8,505 nucleotides of DNA from the NCBI GenBank assembly GCA_030038035.1, contig JASHPP010000809.1, forward strand, positions 1 through 8,505, in the 5' to 3' direction. Shown here piece after piece: positions 1 to 6,334 of this stretch (position 1 is its first letter; each line of letters opens with the position of its first letter). The DNA comes from Trebonia sp. GTDB lineage: Bacteria; Actinomycetota; Actinomycetes; Streptosporangiales; Streptosporangiaceae. The notes under the pieces are model-generated. The model was not told the origin of the DNA and made no database searches. It saw nothing but the letters and a program-made list of their open reading frames with translations. Position numbers and translations under genes: made by a program.

Positions 1-1161
1 GGCCGGCTTGGTCGCGGGCTTGGCCGGCGCGGGCGCTGGCGCCTCCGCTGGACGGTTCGCGGGCGCGACCTTGAACAGGCGGGCGTCGCGGCCGCGCAGG
101 TAGAGGACCGGGGTGACCCATTCCAGGGTATGGCTGCCGGTGCCGAGGATGCTGACACGGGCGGCGGAGACCGCCTCGTCGACGCCGCGGCCGCGCGCGA
201 GCGCCGAGTAGAAGCCGCGCGCGAAGGCGATGGCGGCCGGGTCGGTGATCGAGTACTGCATCGCGGCGACCGCGGCCACGCCCGCGCGGGCAAGGACCGC
301 CGCCGTCCCCGAGAACAGGTCGCCGACGCCGGTGGTGGCACCCTGGCACGAGTTCAGCACCACGAGGCGTGGCATCGGGCGGGCTTGGCGCAGCAGGTCG
401 GCGAACCGGCTCGCCGCCACGTGGTCGGCGTACCCGTCGTCGTCGGTCAGGACGAGAACCCCTTCGTCCCGGCGGGGATCGAAGTCGCCATGGCCGATGA
501 AATGGATGACGTGCCACGGCCCGCCGAGCAGCTGGTCGTGGATGGCTGCCCAGGTGGCGACGGGCGCCCAGGCGATCTCGACGAGGCCCTGGCCAACCGG
601 ATCGGCCAGGGCGCGGGTCAGCTGGTCGCGCTCGCGGTCAGTGTTCAGGGCCTTCTCGCCGCGCGGGGAAGAGATCACCGCGAGAATGCGCAGCGGCGAC
701 CGCACCGCCAGCGGCGGCGCGGCGGCGGGCACCGGAACGTGGCGGACCAGGTCGTGCTGGCGGCACACGTACGTTCCGGCCCCCTCGTCGTACATAGCCT
801 CCCACGGCAGGGCGGCCAGCTCGGGGGCGTCGATTCGCAAGACGATCCGGAGCTCTTCCCCCCGCTCGTCAGCCACGGCGGCCGCTGCCCGGTACCGGCC
901 CGCTACCTCTCCCGTGCCGAGCAGCGCGGTGAACAGGGTCCTTCCGGTGTCCTGGAGCAGTTTCTCTTCCGCGGTCGGGATCCGGCGGGCGGATACGCTC
1001 GACAGCAGCAGCGTCCGTTCGAAGTTCTCCCGCCCTGCCAGCAGGGGTTCGAGGTTCAGGTCGACGTCCGCTGACGCGTTGCCGACCGGGGAGTCGACTA
1101 CCTGGACGCGGAACTTGCCGGGGTCGCGCGCGTAGCCGATCGCCACCTCGATGACGCTCAT
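1..1161 (-). CDS. CHAT-domain (caspase-like) protease, C-terminus beyond window
   Basis: The minus frame from ATG at 1161 stays open for 387 codons to the window edge, so the gene is partial at its 3' end. Residues 1-145 form the N-terminal part usual in bacterial CHAT proteins, including an LPWEAMYD motif at 118-125. The CHAT peptidase core spans about 155-366. The presumed catalytic His is H224 in HFIGHGDFD (220-228) and the nucleophile is C272 in VVLNSCQGA (267-275). A family-typical ITDPAA...FARGFYSAL stretch lies at 305-321 and EWVTPVLYLR at 347-356. CHAT proteins are clan CD cysteine proteases related to caspases, often effectors in bacterial conflict and signalling. No signal peptide is visible, so it is probably cytosolic. 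After the core comes a Pro/Ala/Lys linker (366-387) leading to an unseen further domain. The start is preceded by a G-rich GGGCGGGGCGGAG stretch. It follows the WD40 gene by 69 bases on the same strand. The family call is firm; the substrate is unknown. Confidence 0.93.
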   Translation of the reverse strand, partial: MSVIEVAIGYARDPGKFRVQVVDSPVGNASADVDLNLEPLLAGRENFERTLLLSSVSARRIPTAEEKLLQDTGRTLFTALLGTGEVAGRYRAAAAVADERGEELRIVLRIDAPELAALPWEAMYDEGAGTYVCRQHDLVRHVPVPAAAPPLAVRSPLRILAVISSPRGEKALNTDRERDQLTRALADPVGQGLVEIAWAPVATWAAIHDQLLGGPWHVIHFIGHGDFDPRRDEGVLVLTDDDGYADHVAASRFADLLRQARPMPRLVVLNSCQGATTGVGDLFSGTAAVLARAGVAAVAAMQYSITDPAAIAFARGFYSALARGRGVDEAVSAARVSILGTGSHTLEWVTPVLYLRGRDARLFKVAPANRPAEAPAPAPAKPATKPA

Positions 1162-1230
1162 CTCCGCCCCGCCCTGCCTCCCGGTGCCGCTCTTTCGGCT
1201 AATTCTCCACCCGATGCGGCGGCCCGGCGG

Positions 1231-2253
1231 CTACAGAATCCAGAGCCGGGCGGTTTCGTCTGTGCTGGCGGTGGCGAGCTGCCTGCCGTCCGGGCTGAAC
1301 GCCAGCGAGCTGACCGCGCCCGTGTGGCCTTCGAGCGTGCGGACGCACTTGCCGGTGGGGCCGTGCCACAGCCGGACAGTGGCATCCGAGCTCGCGGTGG
1401 CGATGAACGCGCCGTCCGGGCTGAACGCGACGACGAACGCGGAGTCGGCGTGGCCTTCGAGCGTCCGCAGCGGCGCCCCGCTGGCGGCCTCCCACACGCG
1501 GGCGGTCGCGTCTTCGCTCGCGGCAGCCACCAGGGCCCCGTTCGGACTGAAAGCTACTGACCACACCGTTCCGGCATGGCCGCTCAGGATGCGCACGCAG
1601 TTCCCGGTGGCCGCGTCCCACAGCCGCGCCGTGGCGTCGAAGCTGGCGGTGGCGAGCAGCGAGCCGGCGGGGCTGAACGACAGGGCGGACACGATGCCGG
1701 TGTGCCCGGTCAGCACGTGCAGGCAGTTGCCGGTTCTCGCATCCCACACGCGCGCCGTGCCGTCGCCGCTCGCGGTCGCGAGCAGCGAGCCGTCCGGGCT
1801 GAACGCCGCCGCGTAGACGATGTCGGTATGGCCGCCGAGGACGCCGACGCACTTGCCGTACGCGGTGTCCCATACCCGCACGGTCTCGTCGTAGCTGGTC
1901 GTGGCCAGGAGCGAGCCGTCCGGGCTGAACGCCACGCCGAACACGGCGATCGTGTGGCCATGGAGCTCGTTCGTGCAGGCGCCGCTGGCGACGTCCCACA
2001 GCCGGGGCGTCACGTCGGCGCTGACGGTGGCCACGCGAGTACCGTCCGGGCTGAACGGCGCCGCGAACACGGCGTCGCTATGGCCGGTAAGGGCGTGCAG
2101 GAGTTCGCCCGCGGCGGCGTCCCACAGCCGGGCCGTTCTGTCCTCGCTGGCGGTGCTGAGCCTGGCACCGTCCGGGCTGAACGCCACCGAGTTGACCGCG
2201 CCCGTGTGGCCGGCGAGCGTGCGTGCGCCTCCCGCCGTTTCCGTAATACTCAT
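1231..2253 (-). CDS. WD40 repeat beta-propeller protein, eight 42-residue repeats
   Basis: A 340-residue protein made almost entirely of WD40 repeats. Residues 1-11 are a leader; seven full 42-residue repeats and one of 35 residues follow with no insertions. All eight repeats keep the structural tetrad at repeat positions 5 (His), 25 (Ser), 27 (Asp) and 33 (Trp). The last repeat ends just after strand c (RLWIL), so residues before the first repeat can supply the missing strand d in the usual velcro closure, implying one closed eight-bladed ring. There is no signal peptide, membrane segment or catalytic domain, so it is a pure scaffold or sensor. I chose ATG 2253 because GAGGCGG sits just upstream and the repeats begin 11 residues later; an in-frame ATG at 2448 adds 65 non-repetitive residues running up to the kinase gene. 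It precedes the CHAT gene, probably as one operon, suggesting that it senses for or scaffolds the protease. That functional link is inference. Confidence 0.93.
   Translation of the reverse strand: MSITETAGGARTLAGHTGAVNSVAFSPDGARLSTASEDRTARLWDAAAGELLHALTGHSDAVFAAPFSPDGTRVATVSADVTPRLWDVASGACTNELHGHTIAVFGVAFSPDGSLLATTSYDETVRVWDTAYGKCVGVLGGHTDIVYAAAFSPDGSLLATASGDGTARVWDARTGNCLHVLTGHTGIVSALSFSPAGSLLATASFDATARLWDAATGNCVRILSGHAGTVWSVAFSPNGALVAAASEDATARVWEAASGAPLRTLEGHADSAFVVAFSPDGAFIATASSDATVRLWHGPTGKCVRTLEGHTGAVSSLAFSPDGRQLATASTDETARLWIL
1234..2220 (-). repeat. Tandem array of eight 126-bp WD40-coding units
   Basis: The coding DNA is a tandem array with a strict 126-bp period; for example, the plus-strand string GTCCGGGCTGAAC starts at 1288 and again at 1414. 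Seven units are complete and the unit nearest the 3' end of the gene is 105 bp. Repeats 4 and 5 match at 30 of 42 residues by eye. The constant register and high similarity suggest amplification by recombination, and the array could gain or lose whole blades without breaking the frame. Confidence 0.85.
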
Positions 2254-2444
2254 GTAACCGCCTCTGCGATCCTGCCGCGTCCCATGCGCGCGCCATGCGG
2301 TCATGCGCGAGCAGCGATCCGTCGTTGATGCGCGCCTAATTCTGCACTTTCCGGGGAACGCCGCACGGATTTTTCGCCCCTTTGCATCCCGTGTTCCATC
2401 AATTCGTGACATAAGGCACTTCGGCGGGGGCGGAAAGGCACCGG
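2254..2444. other. Intergenic region ahead of the WD40-CHAT unit
   Basis: These 191 bases separate the kinase stop from the WD40 start, both genes on the minus strand. No convincing Rho-independent terminator is visible. A promoter for the WD40 gene should lie here, but no good -35/-10 pair was found. The best partial match on the minus strand is an ECF-sigma-like GGAAC (2397-2393), then 16 bases, then CGAA (2376-2373), which is weak. CATGCG occurs three times at 2283, 2294 and 2302, close to the WD40 start, with no known meaning. Local AT content (for example 2336-2350 and 2368-2375) is higher than in the genes, as expected for a promoter region. Confidence 0.4.
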
Positions 2445-3872
2445 TCAAACGCCCAGCACTATCGATTTCGCGGGCGATAGGGGAAGATCGCCTGGCGCGG
2501 TCTGCGCGGGACGGGCGGTCGACGGGGCGGCCGCGGCGGCAGGGAACACCAGCCGCGCGGTGAGCCCGCCTCCCTCCAGCCGGGGCGTGATCCGGAAGGC
2601 CGCCTCGTGCGCGGTGGCGATCGCCGCGACGATCGACAGGCCGAGGCCCAGGCCGTCATCGGGTCCTGACCGAGGCCGGGTCCGGACCGGCCCCACAGCG
2701 CCGCCCCGCTGGAACGGGAGCAGCAGGCGGTCCGCCTCTTCCGGCGGGACCCGCGGTCCGGTGTTGGCGACGCTGAGCTCCGCCCGGCCGTCGCCGGACC
2801 CCACGGTGATCCAGACAGCGCCGCTGGTCACGTTGTGCCGCAGGGCGTTGTCGATGAGGTTGGCGACCGCGCGCTCGACGAGCGCGCGGTCGCCGGCCAG
2901 CGGCGCTGGCGCCAGCGTCACCTCCATCGCGAGCCCGCTCGCCGCGATCTGTGCGCCTCGCGCGGCGAGCACGTCGCGGGTGGTCGCGGCCAGGTCGAGC
3001 GACTCGCGGCGGTCCAGGCCGCGCTGACTGCGGGCCAGGATGAGCAGCGCGTCGATCAGCCGCTCCTGCTCGGCGCCGGCGGCGACGGCGCGCTCGCAGG
3101 CGGCCCGGAGCGAGGCGGCCGACGCGTCGGGGTTCCGCAGCGCCACCTCAAGCACCGTGCGCGAGCGGGCGAGCGGCGTGCGCAGCTCGTGCGAGGCGTT
3201 GGCGGCGAACTGGCGCTGCGCGTGCATCGACGCGTCGAGGCGGGCGAACAGGCCGTCGATCATGTCCGCGAGTTCTCGCAGGTCGTCGGCCGGGCCGTCG
3301 ATGGCCAGCCGCTCGTGCAGGTTCGTGGCGGCGATCCGCCTGGCGGCCGCGGTGATCCGGCGCAGCGGGCGGAGCGCCCGGCCGGCCGCGAACCAGCCGA
3401 GCGCCGCCGCGACCACCGCCATGATGGCGAGCGCGATGCCGGAGTAGAGCAGCAGCGCGTCGTTTTCCGCCGCCCGGGTGCCGTTCACGTACCGCGTCAC
3501 CTTCTCGCTCTGGGAACCCGTCGAGGCAGCGCCGGGACCCGGCAGGGCGAGCGGGATCATCAGGTCGTCACCGGCGGCCGCGCGGCCGCCGAGCATCACG
3601 ACGCCACGCACCGTCCCGGTCGCCTGCTGCCCGGCTGCCTGCCCGCCCGGTGTCCCCCCGACAGCCAGGTTCCTCGAAGTGACCTGGCCGGCGATGATGC
3701 CGTTCGTCGCGTGGCTGACAAGCCCGTAAGTGATGCCGAGCACCCCGGCCCCGGCCGCCAGGAACAGGCCGGCGAACAGCAGGGTGAGCCGGACCCGCAC
3801 ACTGCCTGTCCGGTAGGTTCGCCCCGCCCCGCGCCGCGCGCTGCCGGGTGGCGCCGCCCCCCTCGCCCTCAT
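2445..3872 (-). CDS. HAMP-domain sensor histidine kinase
   Basis: A 475-residue membrane histidine kinase, partner of the response regulator encoded upstream. In order: a basic cytoplasmic start (1-28), membrane segment 1 (about 29-52), an extracytoplasmic sensor of about 87 residues rich in Gly and Ala with no recognised fold, membrane segment 2 (about 140-163), HAMP (about 164-216), then HisKA with the H-box NASHELRTPL and phospho-acceptor H228. The ATPase domain has N-box NLIDNALRHN (338-347), a G1 motif reading NTGP (370-373) with Asn in place of the common Asp, and G2 DGLGLGLSIV (406-415). As I recall, the Asn form is common in actinobacterial kinases of this type, so I do not take it as inactivating. 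The ATG overlaps the regulator's TGA (ATGA), implying translational coupling. A GTG at codon 25 is a less likely start. The signal is unknown. Confidence 0.93.
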   Translation of the reverse strand: MRARGAAPPGSARRGAGRTYRTGSVRVRLTLLFAGLFLAAGAGVLGITYGLVSHATNGIIAGQVTSRNLAVGGTPGGQAAGQQATGTVRGVVMLGGRAAAGDDLMIPLALPGPGAASTGSQSEKVTRYVNGTRAAENDALLLYSGIALAIMAVVAAALGWFAAGRALRPLRRITAAARRIAATNLHERLAIDGPADDLRELADMIDGLFARLDASMHAQRQFAANASHELRTPLARSRTVLEVALRNPDASAASLRAACERAVAAGAEQERLIDALLILARSQRGLDRRESLDLAATTRDVLAARGAQIAASGLAMEVTLAPAPLAGDRALVERAVANLIDNALRHNVTSGAVWITVGSGDGRAELSVANTGPRVPPEEADRLLLPFQRGGAVGPVRTRPRSGPDDGLGLGLSIVAAIATAHEAAFRITPRLEGGGLTARLVFPAAAAAPSTARPAQTAPGDLPLSPAKSIVLGV

Positions 3873-4519
3873 ATCCGGTACCCCGCCTGCGTGACCGTCT
3901 CGATTGCCGGCGGATCGCCGAGCTTGCGGCGCAGTCGGCTGACCGTCACCTTGACCGCGGTGGTGAAGGGGTCGGCCATCTCGTCCCAGCCCCGCTCGAG
4001 CAGTTCCTCGGCGGACACCACCCGGCCGCCCGCCGCCATCAGGAGCTCGAGCACAGCAAGCTCCTTCGGGCCGAGGTCGAGGGTCGCGCCGTACCGGGTG
4101 GCGACGCGCCTTGCCGGGTCCAGCGTGATGCCCTTGGCGGTCAGCACCGGCGGCACGGCGGGGTGCGACCGCCTGGCGAGCGCGCGCACCCGCGCGACAA
4201 GCTCGGCGAACGCGAACGGCTTGGGCAGGTAGTCGTCGGCGCCGCAGCCGAGCCCGGCGACGCGGTCCTCGATCGTGCCCGCCGCGGTCAGCATGAGAAT
4301 GCGCGCCCTGACCTGGCCGGCCAGCTTGGCGCACACGTCGTCTCCGTGCAGGCCGGGCAGGTCCCGGTCGAGCACGATCACGTCATAGTCGTTGACCAGG
4401 GCTCGGTCGAGCCCGGCGTCGCCGTCGAGCACGGCGTCCACCGCCATCCCCTCGATCCGCAGCCCGGCGGCGATCGCCTCGGCGAGTTCGCCGTCGTCCT
4501 CGATCACCAGCACTCGCAT
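3869..4519 (-). CDS. OmpR/PhoB-family response regulator
   Basis: A 216-residue two-domain regulator of normal length. The receiver domain (1-115) has acidic residues D8 and D9, phospho-acceptor D51 in VLDRDLPG, T78 and the conserved K100 in the LPKPF motif. The C-terminal OmpR/PhoB winged helix spans about 125-216, with a DLGPKELAVLELL segment and ending in VTQAGYRI. Once phosphorylated by the adjacent kinase it should bind DNA and control transcription. The ATG at 4519 is chosen because MRVLVIEDD is the canonical family start and GGGAG lies 8 bases upstream; an in-frame ATG at 4582 would add 21 Arg/Gly-rich residues that do not look like protein. It is divergent from the ABC permease gene. 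In actinobacteria such pairs commonly regulate a neighbouring FtsX-type transporter, so the permease is the expected target. That target is inference. Confidence 0.95.
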   Translation of the reverse strand: MRVLVIEDDGELAEAIAAGLRIEGMAVDAVLDGDAGLDRALVNDYDVIVLDRDLPGLHGDDVCAKLAGQVRARILMLTAAGTIEDRVAGLGCGADDYLPKPFAFAELVARVRALARRSHPAVPPVLTAKGITLDPARRVATRYGATLDLGPKELAVLELLMAAGGRVVSAEELLERGWDEMADPFTTAVKVTVSRLRRKLGDPPAIETVTQAGYRI

Positions 4520-4553
4520 GACGGTTCTCCCTGCTGACGGGGGCCGTCCGCGC

Positions 4554-4571
4554 GCAGGGCGACAGCCCTGC
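4554..4571. promoter_or_regulatory. Perfect 7-bp hairpin upstream of the response regulator
   Basis: GCAGGGC and GCCCTGC are separated by four bases (GACA on the plus strand). On the minus strand the hairpin lies 34 bases after the stop of the remnant frame ending at 4605 and 34 bases before the regulator start. It could be a terminator for the lost upstream gene, although no T-run follows, or a structure or operator in the regulator's 5' leader. Confidence 0.4.
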
Positions 4572-4604
4572 CGCCCATGCAACTCCCGATCTCTGACCGT
4601 TGAC

Positions 4605-4742
4605 TCAGGGGATGCTCGCAGGATCTTGAATTGTGTCGACGGTCAGCTTCCCTTCCGTCGCCGTGATCGTCGCGGACACGAAGTCGCCGGCCGTGACGCC
4701 GCCAATGCTGGCGACTGTAACCGCGGTGCAACCGGCCCTGTC
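4605..4742 (-). pseudogene. Probable 3' remnant of an unidentified gene
   Basis: The minus frame is open from 4742 to a TGA at 4607-4605 (45 residues) with no usable start; a stop lies immediately upstream at 4745-4743. The translation looks like real beta-rich protein (VTVASIGGVTAGDFVSATI, then TATEGKLTVDTIQDPASIP) and recalls the repetitive beta domains of secreted actinobacterial proteins, although I cannot name the family. Third positions are mostly G or C. It ends 85 bases upstream of the regulator on the same strand, as if a gene once preceded the two-component pair and lost its 5' part when the permease came to lie beside it. Caution: the complementary plus frame shares the same third positions, so codon bias alone does not fix the strand. 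A chance open frame remains possible. Confidence 0.4.
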
Positions 4743-4756
4743 CTACAACGGACGGC

Positions 4757-6184
4757 ATGTTCTTTTTCACGTATCTGGCGAGGGAATTGCGCCGCCGTCT
4801 CCGGCAGGCGATCTTGATCGCGCTCGGCCTCGCCGTCGGGGTCGGGCTCGTGCTGACGGTCACCGCCGCCTCTGCGGGGGTCAGGAACGCCCAGGCGGGC
4901 GTGCTCAAGGGGCTGTACGGCGTCGGCACCGACGTCACGGTGAGCGGGGGGGCGATTCCGGCGCCGTCGGGTACCGCCGTCCCCAGCGGCGCGGTCCAGA
5001 TCACGATCACGCCGAACGGTGCCGAGATGTGCAGCGACGGCAAGTGCCACTCGCTCAAGAACGGCTATACCCAGAGCAACGTGGTCCCCACGACCGGGTG
5101 GGTCAGCGCCACGGACGTGGCGAAGGTCGCGGCGCTGCACGACGTCGCCGCAGCCGTCGGCGGCCTGCTGCTCACCGACAACACGATCACGATCTCGGAG
5201 ACCGGCGGGTCGCCGCCTTCCTCGTTCACCGTGGACGGCCTCGACCTCGCCAACCTGAAGCTCGGCCCGGTCAGCAACGCCGTGCTCAGCTCGGGCAAGA
5301 TGTTCACGCCGGCAGACGCGAACAAGAACGTCGCCGTCGTCGACAGCGACTACGCGACCGCGAACAACCTCAAGGTCGGCAAGACGATCAAGATCGGCGG
5401 CGTGCCGTTCACCATCATCGGCAGCGTCACCCAGCCGCAGGGCGCCAGCCCGCCGAACATCTACATCCCGCTGGCCCGCGCCCAGGCCATCGCCAGCGCC
5501 GGCCCGGCAGGCAGCACCCTGAAGGGTTCCGTGAACACCATCTACGTGACCGCCGCGAGCGCCGCCGACATCAGCGCGGTGGCGAGCGAGATCTCCAAGC
5601 TGCTCCCGTCGGCCACCGTCACCACGGCGAGCAGCCTGGCGAGCGAGGTCACCGGCTCGGTGACCACCGCCGCGAAGCTGGTCAACGACCTCGGCAAGTG
5701 GCTGTCCGTCCTGGTACTGATCGCCGCGTTCGCCGTCGCGGCGCTGCTGACGATGGCGGGGGTCGCCAGGCGGGTCCGCGAGTTCGGCACGCTGAAGGCG
5801 CTCGGCTGGCGCGGCCGGCGGATCGTCGGCCAGGTAATGGCCGAGTCCCTGGCGGTCGGCGTGGCCGGCGCCGCCCTCGGCGTCGGCCTTGGCTACGCCG
5901 GCGCGGCGATCATCGACAAGGTCGCGCCGAAGCTGTCGGAGACGCTGCCCGCCCAGTCAGGCGGCGCGAGCATACTACAGGGGACGACAACAGCGAACGG
6001 GGTGACGAAATCGATCGGCGCCGCCACGCAGACCGTGTCGGTGCCGCTGACGACGACGATCGACATCGCCGCCATCATCGCCGCGGTCCTGCTCGCGCTG
6101 GCCGGCGGGCTGCTGGCGGGGGCGTTCGCCAGCTGGCGGACCGGCAGGCTGCGCCCGGCCGACGCGCTCGCGCAGGTGGGGTGA
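4757..6184 (+). CDS. FtsX/MacB-type ABC transporter permease
   Basis: A 475-residue membrane protein with the layout of MacB/LolCE-type permeases. A basic N-terminus (RELRRRLRQ) leads into membrane segment 1 (about 17-38). A large extracytoplasmic domain follows (about 45-310), rich in Ser, Thr and Asn, with a C92/C97 pair that could form a disulfide. The FtsX core has three segments (about 314-336, 363-387 and 435-457), with the cytoplasmic coupling region RVREFGTLKALGW (339-351) between the first two. Such proteins usually work with a separate ATPase in mechanotransmission or export from the outer face of the membrane. The start is the only reasonable ATG, with a modest GGACGG just upstream. 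It is divergent from the two-component genes. No intact ATPase gene is present in the window; only a 29-codon relic follows. It may be non-functional or may use an ATPase encoded elsewhere. Confidence 0.92.
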   Translation: MFFFTYLARELRRRLRQAILIALGLAVGVGLVLTVTAASAGVRNAQAGVLKGLYGVGTDVTVSGGAIPAPSGTAVPSGAVQITITPNGAEMCSDGKCHSLKNGYTQSNVVPTTGWVSATDVAKVAALHDVAAAVGGLLLTDNTITISETGGSPPSSFTVDGLDLANLKLGPVSNAVLSSGKMFTPADANKNVAVVDSDYATANNLKVGKTIKIGGVPFTIIGSVTQPQGASPPNIYIPLARAQAIASAGPAGSTLKGSVNTIYVTAASAADISAVASEISKLLPSATVTTASSLASEVTGSVTTAAKLVNDLGKWLSVLVLIAAFAVAALLTMAGVARRVREFGTLKALGWRGRRIVGQVMAESLAVGVAGAALGVGLGYAGAAIIDKVAPKLSETLPAQSGGASILQGTTTANGVTKSIGAATQTVSVPLTTTIDIAAIIAAVLLALAGGLLAGAFASWRTGRLRPADALAQVG

Positions 6185-6189
6185 GGCAG

Positions 6190-6279
6190 GTGTACGAGCT
6201 GACCGGAGTGGTCCTCGTCAGCCACGACGGCGCGGTCACCCGCCGCGTCTGGCAGCGCGCGACTTCGCACACTCCATGA
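6190..6279 (+). pseudogene. Internally deleted ABC ATPase gene (29-codon relic)
   Basis: Five bases after the permease stop, where the ATPase partner is normally encoded, a GTG opens a 29-codon frame. Its first eight residues, VYELTGVV, match how ATPases of the MacB/LolD group commonly begin (MYELTGV). The next residues, LVSHDGAVTRRVWQR, match the H-loop region near the end of such proteins (LVTHDSAVARRAQR in remembered members). Walker A, Q-loop, signature and Walker B are all absent, so about 200 codons appear to have been lost in frame around 6213. The match ends at codon 23; the last six residues coincide with the left arm of an inverted repeat. The product cannot hydrolyse ATP. The match is from memory of the family and has not been aligned. 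Confidence 0.6.
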
Positions 6280-6334
6280 CCATTTCGGGGGTCGGAATGC
6301 CCGATTTGTCCATGCACAAAGTGTGCAAAGTCGC
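6259..6334. repeat. 76-bp structure with 15-bp imperfect terminal inverted repeats
   Basis: GCGACTTCGCACACT (6259-6273) is the reverse complement of AGTGTGCAAAGTCGC (6320-6334) at 14 of 15 positions, with 46 bases between. The left arm starts exactly where similarity to ABC ATPases stops. It could be a strong stem-loop closing the permease transcript, although no T-run follows, or the footprint of a small mobile element. I see no target-site duplication at its edges. Confidence 0.55.
6313..6327. promoter_or_regulatory. Dyad TGCACA-AAG-TGTGCA
   Basis: A perfect 6-bp inverted repeat with a 3-base spacer, sharing its right half with the right arm of the larger repeat. It has the size and symmetry of an operator for a dimeric repressor, or it may simply be an inner hairpin of the larger structure. 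It lies about 120 bases upstream of the acetyltransferase start. Confidence 0.35.

Noticed and set aside
370..373. Asn instead of Asp in the kinase G1 motif (residues 370-373 of the kinase protein at 2445-3872) as a sign of inactivity
   Set aside because: As I recall, NTGP is a frequent variant in actinobacterial kinases of this type, and all other boxes are intact. The coordinates given here are residues, not bases.
130..1135. Two long plus-strand open frames of about 300 codons opposite the left-edge gene
   Set aside because: They are antisense shadows of the CHAT gene in GC-rich DNA; their translations are Arg/Gly/Ala-rich without domains, whereas the minus frame has full CHAT motifs.
1151..2328. 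Repetitive open frames on both strands over the WD40 gene
   Set aside because: The 126-bp repeat keeps several frames open at once; only the minus frame with GH...WD repeats is a real protein.
2254..2448. N-terminal extension of the WD40 protein from ATG 2448
   Set aside because: The extra 65 residues are non-repetitive, lack family similarity and would begin at the kinase stop; ATG 2253 has its own ribosome binding site.
2835..4232. A 465-codon plus-strand frame opposite the kinase
   Set aside because: Antisense shadow, Arg/Gly-rich, no recognisable domain.
2445..4334. A 629-residue minus-strand frame joining regulator and kinase
   Set aside because: Its first half is the regulator read out of frame; it becomes meaningful only from the kinase ATG at 3872, so it is not a hybrid kinase.
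4600..4628. TTGACT at 4600 as a -35 element for the permease
   Set aside because: No acceptable -10 hexamer lies 16-18 bases downstream (ATCTTG or TCTTGA only).
4633..6279. A 548-codon plus-strand frame over the permease
   Set aside because: It reads the permease gene out of frame; only its last 30 codons (from GTG 6190) make sense, as the ATPase relic.
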